In this document: positions 13,266 through 20,219 of the stretch, piece after piece
Layout: the number at the start of each line of letters is the position of its first letter
How positions within the stretch are numbered: position 1 is the first letter of the stretch
Source: Cupriavidus sp. WGlv3
Lineage (GTDB): Bacteria > Pseudomonadota > Gammaproteobacteria > Burkholderiales > Burkholderiaceae
Length of the DNA: 64,000 nt
Assembly (NCBI RefSeq): GCF_023952475.1
Contig: NZ_JALHRX010000009.1
Span: 185,455 to 249,454 of the forward strand
Direction: 5' to 3'
Notes under the pieces: model-generated
Told to the model about the DNA's origin: nothing
Database searches by the model: none
The model's input: the letters and a program-made list of their open reading frames with translations, nothing else
Position numbers and translations under genes: made by a program

Positions 13266-14239
13266 GGCTTGAGCACCACGCGTTCCGCCGCGCCCTCCAG
13301 CACGGCACGGTAGGCCTCCCTGGCCTGCGCCAGGGAGTAGGTGTAATCGGGCAGCACCGGGAAGGGCCGCAGCTTGCCGCTTGCGAACATCGGCGCCAGT
13401 TGGTCCAGGATCCCGGCGCAGGCGCAGCTGTCGAGCGCCAGCGTGTCCACGCCCACATAGGTATGCTGGCCGCGATAGAAGGCGAAGATATCGAACGGCA
13501 CCGGCTTCTCGATGGTCGAGATGAAGATCTGCGTGGCGCCGATCGCCATGCTGCGGTTGGCCTGCTCGAAGTACGGACTGCCGACGGTGTTGTAGACGAT
13601 GTCCGCGCCGTGCCCGCCGGATTCTTCGCGCACGACCTCGGCAATCGGCTCGCGGCTGGCATCTATCATGCGGACCGCGCCACTCGCATGGCCGCGGTAA
13701 GGCTGGGCCGTGCGTTCCACGGCAAAGACACGCGCGCCCAGCGCCGTGGCGATCTGGATGGTGGCCTGCCCGACCTTGCCATTGCCGCCGCACACCAGCA
13801 CGGTGCTGCCGGGCTGCGGCATGCCCGCGCGGCGCAGTCCTTCATAGGCCGTGATGAACGGCACGCCCACCGCGCCCGCTTCCAGCAGCGATACCGATTC
13901 TGGCTTGGCGCGCACCGCGGCCGCGTCGATGCGCAGGTACTTGCCATGTGTGCCGTCGCGGCGAATGCCCAGTTCGCCGCCGCTGCCCCACACCTGCAGC
14001 CCCAGCAGTTGCGACGGGCCATCGACCACCAGGCCGGCATAATCGCGGCCGGGCGTGCGCGGCCAGACCGCGTGCGGCATCAGGCCCAGCGTCGCTTTCA
14101 CGTCGCTGGGGTTGACCCCGGCACTAGCAACTTCGATGATGCACTGATCAGCCGCCGCTTGCGGACGCGGCATGCCTTGCAGTTCCAGCTGCAGGGTCTC
14201 GATATCGTTGGCTTTCTGCTTGACTCGGATAGCGTTCAT
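13262..14239 (-). CDS. Zinc-independent MDR oxidoreductase (quinone oxidoreductase-like)
   Basis: A 325-residue medium-chain dehydrogenase/reductase. It has the GroES-like N-terminal domain (IIEVASAGVNPSDVKATLG, PGRDYAGLVVDG) and a Rossmann domain with the glycine motif VLVCGGNGKVGQATIQIA at about 147-164. The catalytic and structural zinc ligands of alcohol dehydrogenases are absent, as in NADPH:quinone oxidoreductases and enoyl reductases. It would reduce a C=C or carbonyl bond with NAD(P)H. In this operon it could handle the unsaturated or keto ring-fission product; there is no iron-type maleylacetate reductase in the cluster. It overlaps the cupin by 4 bases and follows the keto-acid cleavage gene by 42 bases. 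The substrate is inferred only. Confidence 0.83.
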   Translation of the reverse strand: MNAIRVKQKANDIETLQLELQGMPRPQAAADQCIIEVASAGVNPSDVKATLGLMPHAVWPRTPGRDYAGLVVDGPSQLLGLQVWGSGGELGIRRDGTHGKYLRIDAAAVRAKPESVSLLEAGAVGVPFITAYEGLRRAGMPQPGSTVLVCGGNGKVGQATIQIATALGARVFAVERTAQPYRGHASGAVRMIDASREPIAEVVREESGGHGADIVYNTVGSPYFEQANRSMAIGATQIFISTIEKPVPFDIFAFYRGQHTYVGVDTLALDSCACAGILDQLAPMFASGKLRPFPVLPDYTYSLAQAREAYRAVLEGAAERVVLKP

Positions 14240-14281
14240 GATGGTTTCAGTTAGGTTGAAATGTGGCGTGCGGCAGTTGCT

Positions 14282-15166
14282 TCACGCCTCGCGCAGGCCA
14301 AGCGTGCGGCGTGCCTGCGCCGGGGAGGCAAGCTCGCCGCCGAGCGAGCGGACAATGTCGCGCGCCTTGGCGACCAGCGCGGCGTTGTCGGGTGCGAGCA
14401 CGCCTTTCTCCAGGTAGATGTTGTCTTCCAGACCGACGCGCACATGGCCGCCGGCGAGCCACGCCTGGGCGACGATGGGAAACTCCGCGCGGCCAATGCC
14501 AAAGGCGGACCAGTGCGCACCGGCCGGCAGCATGTTGCGGGCGTAGAGCATCGTTTCCGGCGTGGGGGCAAAGCCATACTTGACACCCAGCACGAAGGTC
14601 CAGAGCCCGGGGCCGTCCAGCACCCCTTCGCGGATGAAATCGAGGGCCATGTTGAGGTCGCCCGAATCGAAGATCTCCAGTTCCGGCATCACGCCGGCGG
14701 CACGGATGATGCCTGCCATCTTGCGCACGTTGGCGGGCGTATTGATGACCACGTCGGCACCGGAATTCATCGTGTTCAGGTCGAGCGAGCATACGTCGGG
14801 CCGCAACGCCGCAATGTGTTCGACGCGCTTCGACGGGTGCAGCAGCGTTGTCCCCGGCGCGGCCACGCGCGGCTCGTGTTCGCTCGGCACGAAGCGCCCG
14901 CCCGGGCCGGTGGTGAGGTTGATGATCAGCGCGCGGTTGCGCTTGCGGATGCGGTCCATGACGTCGGCGTAATAGTCGAGCGACATCGATGGGCGCCCGG
15001 TCTCCGGGTCGCGTACATGGATATGGGCGGCGGCGGCGCCAGCTTCGGCGGCCTCCAGCGCGGCATCCGCGATCTGTGCCGGCGTGACCGGCAGGCCGGG
15101 GTGCTGTTCAGGCGTGACGATGTTGCCGGTCACCGCGCAGGTGATGATGGTCTTGCGTGCATGCAT
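14282..15166 (-). CDS. Beta-keto acid cleavage enzyme (BKACE)
   Basis: A 294-residue member of the BKACE family (formerly DUF849; 3-keto-5-aminohexanoate cleavage enzymes). It has the zinc His pair in AAAAHIHVRDPETGRPS (His48, His50), MSLDYYADVMDRIR, NLTTGPGG, EHIAALRPDVCSLDLNTMN, LELEIFDSGDL-like PELEIFDSGDLN, WSAFGIGRAEFPIV and VGLEDNIYL (the conserved zinc-region Glu, near 245). These enzymes condense a beta-keto acid with acetyl-CoA to release acetoacetate and a shortened acyl-CoA. Known substrates of the family include beta-ketoadipate, beta-ketoglutarate and dehydrocarnitine. Sitting with an intradiol dioxygenase, it could process the ring-fission product without a CoA transferase and thiolase. 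Confidence 0.9.
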   Translation of the reverse strand: MHARKTIITCAVTGNIVTPEQHPGLPVTPAQIADAALEAAEAGAAAAHIHVRDPETGRPSMSLDYYADVMDRIRKRNRALIINLTTGPGGRFVPSEHEPRVAAPGTTLLHPSKRVEHIAALRPDVCSLDLNTMNSGADVVINTPANVRKMAGIIRAAGVMPELEIFDSGDLNMALDFIREGVLDGPGLWTFVLGVKYGFAPTPETMLYARNMLPAGAHWSAFGIGRAEFPIVAQAWLAGGHVRVGLEDNIYLEKGVLAPDNAALVAKARDIVRSLGGELASPAQARRTLGLREA

Positions 15167-15202
15167 GGCGTTCAGGGGTTACGTGGTTGGCGTGGTTTCG
15201 GC

Positions 15203-15952
15203 CTAGCCCAGCTGGCGACCGCCATCGACCACGATGGTGGTGCCGGTGGCGAAGCGCAGCGAGGTGGCACAGGCGGCGATGGCATCGGCCACGTCTTGCG
15301 CCTGGCCGATGCGGCGCAGCGGCGTGGTCCGGGCGGCGCGCTCGTTGAAGCTGTCATCGCGTCCCGGCACGAATCCGGTGTCGACCACGCCCGGGGAGAC
15401 ATTGAGCACGCGGATCGCCGGCGCCAGCGCGCGTCCCAGCGACATCGCCATGACGTCGAGGCCGGCCTTGGCCGCGCAGTAGGCCACGTTGCTGCCCTGC
15501 CCGGTGCGGCCCGCGATCGAGCCGACATTGACCACCAGCCCGTCGCCGTTGGCACGCAGCAGCGGCGCGAAGGCGCGGATCGCCGCGAACTGGCCGCGCC
15601 AGTTGATGGCGAACAGCTCGTCGATCAGGGCGTCGTCCAGCGCGTCGAGGTCTGCATGCGGAATGGCCCGCGTAAAGCCCGCGCTGTTCACCAGGATATC
15701 CACGCGCCCGTAGTGGTGGCTGGTTTGGTCGGCCAGCTTCCGCAGCGATGCGCTGTCACCGATCTCGGCCACCGCGGCCAGATGGTTGCCGGCCGGCAGC
15801 ACGGCAGCGGCGCTGGCGGTCTTGTCGGGATCGCGGCCCGCCAGCACGATGCTGGCGCCCAGGCGCGCCAGCGTCTCGCCGGCCGCAAGGCCAATGCCAC
15901 CGCTGCCGCCGAGGATCACGGCTACCTTGCCGGAAAGAGAAGATGCGCTCAT
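15203..15952 (-). CDS. Short-chain dehydrogenase/reductase
   Basis: A 249-residue classical SDR. It has the cofactor motif VAVILGGSGGIGLAAGETLA (Gly-rich loop at about 15-21), VDILVNSAGF, the catalytic Ser in VVNVGSIAGRTG (about 145), Tyr and Lys in AYCAAKAGLDVMAMS (about 158 and 162), and the C-terminal FATGTTIVVDGG typical of FabG-like members. It would oxidise or reduce a hydroxy/keto group with NAD(P). The ATG at 15952 gives the standard SDR N-terminus; a longer frame upstream lacks family similarity. It is the second gene of the dioxygenase operon, 41 bases after the dioxygenase and 36 before the BKACE gene. The substrate is presumably a pathway intermediate. Confidence 0.87.
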   Translation of the reverse strand: MSASSLSGKVAVILGGSGGIGLAAGETLARLGASIVLAGRDPDKTASAAAVLPAGNHLAAVAEIGDSASLRKLADQTSHHYGRVDILVNSAGFTRAIPHADLDALDDALIDELFAINWRGQFAAIRAFAPLLRANGDGLVVNVGSIAGRTGQGSNVAYCAAKAGLDVMAMSLGRALAPAIRVLNVSPGVVDTGFVPGRDDSFNERAARTTPLRRIGQAQDVADAIAACATSLRFATGTTIVVDGGRQLG

Positions 15953-15993
15953 GGTTTCGATGTGGGTAGTCAGGGATGATGCGAACGCCGCGC

Positions 15994-16932
15994 TCAATCG
16001 ATGGGCGGCTTGGGAAAAGTCTGCTCGCCCGGCTCGAGCGCGAAATCGAACGCGAGCGTAAAGAACGGCGCCGGCAAGTCGCCCCACGGGCTGTACCCGT
16101 GGTCGTGCCGCTGCAGCTGGCCGACGAGTTGCCGGTGCACGCCAAAGGTGACATCGGATGCGAGCTGGGCCGGTTCGTCGGCGAATACCTGCGTCACCAG
16201 CGTGCGGTAGCCCGGCGCCGCGACGATGAAATGGATATGCGCCGGCCGGTACGGATGGCGCCGCTGCGCGGCGAGCAAGGTGCCCACCGGCCCGTCGGTC
16301 GGCACCGGATAGCCTGCCGGGCGCACGGAGCGGAAATGGTAGTGGCCGCCTTCATCGGCATGGAAGCAGCCGCGCAGGTTGCGGTCGGGCTGGGTCGGAT
16401 CCTGGTTGTCGTACAGGCCCACCGGTGAGGCCTGCCAGACTTCGACCAGCGCGCCCGGCAGCGGCGTGCCGTCGGTGGCGCGCACGGTGCCGCTGACGAA
16501 CAGCGGCAGCCCGGGCGGATTGTCCTGCACCACACAGTCGCCGCACGCATAGCGCGGCGCGTTGGCGCGGTAGAACGGGCCCAGCAGTGCCCCGGGCGTG
16601 CGTCCGTGCCGCGTGCCGTTGTTGATCACCGTGACCAGAGTCGACAGCCCGAGCACGTCAGCGGCCAGCACGACTTCGTTGTGCGTGGCATGCGTGGCCT
16701 GGCCCAGTCGGGCCACGAACTCCAGCGCAAACTCGAATTCCGCATCAGTCAGGCGCGCCTCCCGCAAGAAGGCATGCAGGTGCCTGACCATCGCACCCAT
16801 GACGAAGCGCAGGCGCGGCTCGGACGTTTGCGCCATGGCGGCCTCGACGATGCGGGTGACTGAATGCTCGTCGTCGACCAGTGCGAGCGGGTCGCCCGGT
16901 GATGGCTGCGCGGGTTCTACGTAAGTTTTCAT
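15994..16932 (-). CDS. Intradiol ring-cleavage dioxygenase, hydroxyquinol type
   Basis: A 312-residue non-haem Fe(III) dioxygenase. The N-terminal Dioxygenase_N helical domain is at about 25-105 (VMGAMVRHLHAFLREARLTD, VLAADVLGLSTLVTVINN), then the linker GALLGPFY and the beta-sandwich catalytic domain. The four iron ligands are visible: Tyr174 (GLYDNQDP), Tyr208 (RPAGYPVPTDG), His232 and His234 (YRPAHIHF). Spacing fits catechol and hydroxyquinol 1,2-dioxygenases, and the N-terminal domain favours the hydroxyquinol/chlorocatechol group. The product would be a muconate or maleylacetate. GGAGGG before the ATG is a strong ribosome site. It is the first gene of a five-gene operon behind a sigma70-like promoter and a perfect LacI-type operator. 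The exact substrate is unproven. Confidence 0.9.
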   Translation of the reverse strand: MKTYVEPAQPSPGDPLALVDDEHSVTRIVEAAMAQTSEPRLRFVMGAMVRHLHAFLREARLTDAEFEFALEFVARLGQATHATHNEVVLAADVLGLSTLVTVINNGTRHGRTPGALLGPFYRANAPRYACGDCVVQDNPPGLPLFVSGTVRATDGTPLPGALVEVWQASPVGLYDNQDPTQPDRNLRGCFHADEGGHYHFRSVRPAGYPVPTDGPVGTLLAAQRRHPYRPAHIHFIVAAPGYRTLVTQVFADEPAQLASDVTFGVHRQLVGQLQRHDHGYSPWGDLPAPFFTLAFDFALEPGEQTFPKPPID

Positions 16933-16943
16933 CTGCCCTCCAT

Positions 16944-16957
16944 TGCAAACGTTTGCA
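16944..16957 (-). promoter_or_regulatory. LacI-type operator of the dioxygenase operon
   Basis: TGCAAACGTTTGCA is a perfect 14-base palindrome with a central CG, as in LacI/GalR operators. It lies 12 bases ahead of the dioxygenase start and just downstream of the predicted transcription start, a classic repressor position. A near copy lies upstream of the porin at 12893-12908, and the only LacI-family gene nearby is at 9564-10595. Confidence 0.82.
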
Positions 16958-16965
16958 GTGGTTGG

Positions 16966-16993
16966 ATTATCGTCACCAGCAAGATCCAGTCAA
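16966..16993 (-). promoter_or_regulatory. Sigma70-like promoter of the dioxygenase operon
   Basis: On the minus strand, TTGACT (16993-16988) is followed after 16 bases by GATAAT (16971-16966). Transcription would start near 16959, right at the edge of the LacI-type palindrome. Assigned by eye. Confidence 0.55.
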
Positions 16994-17135
16994 GGCGGAT
17001 TTCGCTGCGCAGTCCCGGCGGAATGGCAGGTCTGAGGCAGTTAGCGCAATAAATTCAAGACGCTACGGCGCAGAGGTGGGACAAACCCGTAGGCCTAGCA
17101 AAGTGCAGCGATGGCAGCCCGTGTGTGACCGGCTG

Positions 17136-18071
17136 CTAGCCGTCTTGAGGAACGGCAGCGTGACCAGGCAGTTCGGCCCGCCGTTCCAGGTACGCGGCCG
17201 CAAAGTCGGCGAAAACTCGACATGCCGGGTTATGCGTCGGCTCTCGCCAGATCAGATGCAATTCGGCCCGCACGTCGTCGCGCCAGATCGGGCGGAACAG
17301 CACGTGCGGAAAATGAAGGTGGCGAGCCGACGCTGGCACCAGCGCCACGCCCAGGCCGGCGCGGACCAGCGCGATCACGCTGTGGGTCTGGCTCATCTGC
17401 TGGACCACACGCGGCGGCCTGGACGTGCCCGCCAGCACCGCACCGATGAGGTCGTGAAAATACTTGCCCTCGGTAGCGGAGTACTGGATAAACGGCAAAC
17501 CCGCCAGATCCTTGCGTCCGATTTGCGCGCGCTGCGCCAGTGTGTGCCCCGCCGGCATTGCCAGTTGCAGCGGCTCGCTGACTGCCAGGCGCCATTGCAG
17601 CCCCGGGCCCATGTCTGTGATCGGCCGCATGAAGCCAAGATCGATGATGCCCGCCTGTAGCGCACCGACCTGCGCGACCGTCACCATTTCGTGCAGGGTC
17701 GCCTCGATTTCCGGTAGCGCCTCGCCGGCGTTGGCGATGAGATTCGGCACCAGATCGTAGCCCGCCACCGCGGTAAAGCCGATCCGCACCTTGCCGCTGA
17801 CACCTTTGTCGATCCGGCGTGCCGTGTCGACCGCGTGTCCCGCCAGCGCGAGCAGGCGCCGGGCGTCATCGAGCAGCGCGGCGCCGGCGGCGGTAAGCCG
17901 CACCGCACGGCTATTGCGGTCGAACAGCCGCACGCCAAGCGATTCTTCCAGCAGCCGGATCTGCCGGCTCAGCGGCGATTGGGTCATGAACAGCCTGGCG
18001 GCTGCTCGGCCGAAATGCAGCTCTTCGCCCACGGCGATGAAGCAGCGCAACTGATTGAGATCGGGAACCAT
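17136..18071 (-). CDS. LysR-family transcriptional regulator
   Basis: A 311-residue LysR regulator. The N-terminal winged helix-turn-helix is at about 4-62 (LNQLRCFIAVGEELHFGRAA, LFMTQSPLSRQIRLLEESLG, LFDRNSRAVRLTAAG), followed by the two-lobed effector domain (VRIGFTAVAGYDLVPNLI, GIIDLGFMRPI, VIALVRAGLGVALVPASA). It is divergent from the D-2-hydroxyacid dehydrogenase and Bug receptor genes, separated by about 100 bases that must hold both promoters. LysR proteins usually control the divergent neighbour in response to a substrate, so the likely targets are the genes at 18175-20196. It is not part of the LacI-controlled operon. Confidence 0.88.
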   Translation of the reverse strand: MVPDLNQLRCFIAVGEELHFGRAAARLFMTQSPLSRQIRLLEESLGVRLFDRNSRAVRLTAAGAALLDDARRLLALAGHAVDTARRIDKGVSGKVRIGFTAVAGYDLVPNLIANAGEALPEIEATLHEMVTVAQVGALQAGIIDLGFMRPITDMGPGLQWRLAVSEPLQLAMPAGHTLAQRAQIGRKDLAGLPFIQYSATEGKYFHDLIGAVLAGTSRPPRVVQQMSQTHSVIALVRAGLGVALVPASARHLHFPHVLFRPIWRDDVRAELHLIWREPTHNPACRVFADFAAAYLERRAELPGHAAVPQDG

Positions 18072-18174
18072 AGATCATGCCAACTATTGGATTGATCGTT
18101 GCAAATTATAGCTTAGACATGCATTGATCGCGTTCCTATACTCCGGCCATTCGCAACCGACTTCATGCCTGCCA

Positions 18175-19113
18175 GTGAAACGCGCCATTCTCCTGACACA
18201 ACCGGTCGTACCCAGCCTTGAAAGCAGGCTGCAGGCCGACTACGAGATTCACCGCCTGTATGGCACCACCACGCCTGACGCGTTGCTCGACGAACTCGGC
18301 CCGCGCATCGAGGCAGTCGTCACCGGCGGCTCGCTCGGATTCAAGGCGGCCGCGATGCGCCGCTTGCCGTCCCTGAAGATCGTGGCGGTGTCTGGCGTCG
18401 GCACCGACGCGGTGGACCTGCCCTATGCACGCGAGCGCGGCATCCATGTGACCACGACACCCAACGTCCTGACGGCTGACGTCGCGGACCAGGCGCTCTG
18501 CCTGCTGATCGCGGTGTACCGGCGCCTGACGCAGGCCGAGCGCTATGTGCGCGCCGGCCAGTGGGGCAAGGCCCCGCTACCGCTTGCCCACCGCTTCAGC
18601 GGCAAACGCGTCGGCATCGTCGGTCTCGGCCGTGTGGGCCGGGCGATTGCCGTGCGCGCGGCGGCGTTCGACTGCCCGGTGTCGTACACCGACCTGCGCG
18701 CCTTCACCGAAGTCCCTTACACCTTCATGCCAGACATCGCCACGCTCGCGGCCAACTGCGACGCCCTGGTCCTGGCCGCGTCCGCGGATGGCGCGAAGCC
18801 AGTAGTCGATGCCGCCGTGCTGGACGCGCTCGGGAAGAATGGCGTCCTTGTCAATGTGGCGCGAGGCAGGCTGGTGGACGAGCCCGAACTGGTGCGTGCG
18901 CTGGCATCGGGTCGCATCGCCGGCGCCGGGCTGGATGTCTTCGCCGATGAACCCGCCGTGCCCGCCGCCCTCTTGCAGATGGATAACGTCGTCATCCAAC
19001 CCCATCGCGCCAGCGCCACCTGGGAAACCCGCGATGCGATGGGCGAGATCGTGCTGGTCAATCTCCGGGCCGCTCTGGCCGGCCAGAGACCGCCTGACAC
19101 AGTGCTGGCATAG
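18175..19113 (+). CDS. D-2-hydroxyacid dehydrogenase (GhrB/SerA-like)
   Basis: A 312-residue NAD(P)-dependent D-isomer-specific 2-hydroxyacid dehydrogenase. The Rossmann glycine motif is in KRVGIVGLGRVGRAIAV (about 143-159). Catalytic Arg is in NGVLVNVARGRLVDE (about 223), Glu in DVFADEPAVPAAL and His in VVIQPHRASATWETRDAM. The family interconverts 2-oxo acids (glyoxylate, hydroxypyruvate and others) and D-2-hydroxy acids. I start it at the GTG at 18175 (product (V/M)KRAILLTQPV), which gives the standard N-terminus; a TTG at 18124 would add 17 unlikely residues. It is divergent from LysR and followed 78 bases later by a Bug receptor, so uptake and oxidation of one hydroxy acid is a reasonable inference. 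Confidence 0.86.
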   Translation: MKRAILLTQPVVPSLESRLQADYEIHRLYGTTTPDALLDELGPRIEAVVTGGSLGFKAAAMRRLPSLKIVAVSGVGTDAVDLPYARERGIHVTTTPNVLTADVADQALCLLIAVYRRLTQAERYVRAGQWGKAPLPLAHRFSGKRVGIVGLGRVGRAIAVRAAAFDCPVSYTDLRAFTEVPYTFMPDIATLAANCDALVLAASADGAKPVVDAAVLDALGKNGVLVNVARGRLVDEPELVRALASGRIAGAGLDVFADEPAVPAALLQMDNVVIQPHRASATWETRDAMGEIVLVNLRAALAGQRPPDTVLA

Positions 19114-19191
19114 GCCCTGCCTTTCCTGCGGACCATCGCTTCATCGAACCGGCGCCAGCCAAGAGCGCCACGAAAACTTCCGGAGACACTC

Positions 19192-20196
19192 GTGCCATAC
19201 CATGTTCTGTCAGGCCGTTCCCTTTCACTGCCCGCGCTGGGCTTGCTGGCCGTGGCGGCTGTGGTTGCAGTCGCACCCCGCACAGCGGACGCCGGCGCTT
19301 ATCCCGAGCGGCCGGTCACTATCGTCGTGCCCTTTCCCCCGGGCGGCGGCACCGACACCGGCGCACGGCTGATCGCCGAGCGCCTGGCCGAACTGTGGGG
19401 CCACGCCGTTGTCATCGAAAACAAGCCAGGCGCTGCCGGCCAGATCGGCAGCACTTTCGTGGCGCGGGCGAAGCCGGATGGCTACACCCTGCTGATGGGC
19501 AATATCGGTACGCATTCGATCAACCCGTCGCTGTACAAGACGGTGTCCTACAACGCGGTCAAGGACTTCGCGCCGGTGTCACTGGTGGCCGAACTGCCAC
19601 TGGTCATGGTGACCGCCAGCGCCAACGCCGCCAACACTGTGCCGCTGGCCATCGCGGCGAGCAAGCGCGAGCCGGGCAAGGTCACCTACGGCAGCTCCGG
19701 TAGCGGCAGCTCGATGCACCTTGCCGGCGCCGTCTTTGCCCGCCAGGCCGGCGTCGACATGCTGCACGTGGCCTACAAGGGGGGCGGCCCGGCCGTGGCG
19801 GACGTGATGGCGGGACACGTGAACTACGCGTTTGCCACGCTTTACGAAACGATGGGCCTGATCAAGGGCGGCAAGCTCAAGCCCGTGGCCGTTACCAGCG
19901 GCAAGCGCGCGCCGCTCATGCCCGACGTCCCGACCGTGGCGGAAGCCGGGCTCGCGGGCTACGAGTCGATCTCCTGGATAGGCATGTTGGCCCCCGCCGG
20001 CACGCCGCCAGCCATCGTCGGCAAGATTGCACAGGACGTGCGAACCGCATTGGCCGATCCGAAGGTAAAGCAGACGCTTGTCGATCAGGGCGCGGTGCCG
20101 TCAGGCAGCACGCCGGAGGCGTTCGCATCCGTGATTGCACGGGACACTACCCGGTATGCCAAGGTCATCCGCGAGCAGAGCATCAAGGCGGAATGA
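19192..20196 (+). CDS. Second Bug/TctC-family periplasmic solute receptor
   Basis: A 334-residue receptor with a long signal peptide (cleavage near TADAGAYP at about 36) and the family signatures YPERPVTIVVPFPPGGGTDT, VIENKPGAAGQIGS, AKPDGYTLLMGN, VKDFAPVSLVAELPLVMV, GSGSSMHLAGAVF and VAYKGGGPAVADVMAGHV. The start is a GTG at 19192 behind CGGAG. It is the second receptor of this type in the window but clearly different from the one at 10681-11664, which suggests two separate ligands. No TctAB permease genes are present. Probably cotranscribed with the hydroxyacid dehydrogenase under the divergent LysR. Confidence 0.9.
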   Translation: MPYHVLSGRSLSLPALGLLAVAAVVAVAPRTADAGAYPERPVTIVVPFPPGGGTDTGARLIAERLAELWGHAVVIENKPGAAGQIGSTFVARAKPDGYTLLMGNIGTHSINPSLYKTVSYNAVKDFAPVSLVAELPLVMVTASANAANTVPLAIAASKREPGKVTYGSSGSGSSMHLAGAVFARQAGVDMLHVAYKGGGPAVADVMAGHVNYAFATLYETMGLIKGGKLKPVAVTSGKRAPLMPDVPTVAEAGLAGYESISWIGMLAPAGTPPAIVGKIAQDVRTALADPKVKQTLVDQGAVPSGSTPEAFASVIARDTTRYAKVIREQSIKAE

Positions 20197-20219
20197 TCGC
20201 GGCCGCCCCATGCGCAGGG

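Noticed and set aside
14261..15979. A 572-residue open frame on the plus strand opposite the BKACE and SDR genes.
   Set aside because: It spans two well-supported genes and their gap, with His/Arg/Ala-rich content typical of antisense translation.
18072..18174. A LysR T-N11-A box in the divergent gap.
   Set aside because: Several weak T-N11-A matches can be drawn, as expected by chance, and none forms a clear inverted repeat, so no site was annotated.
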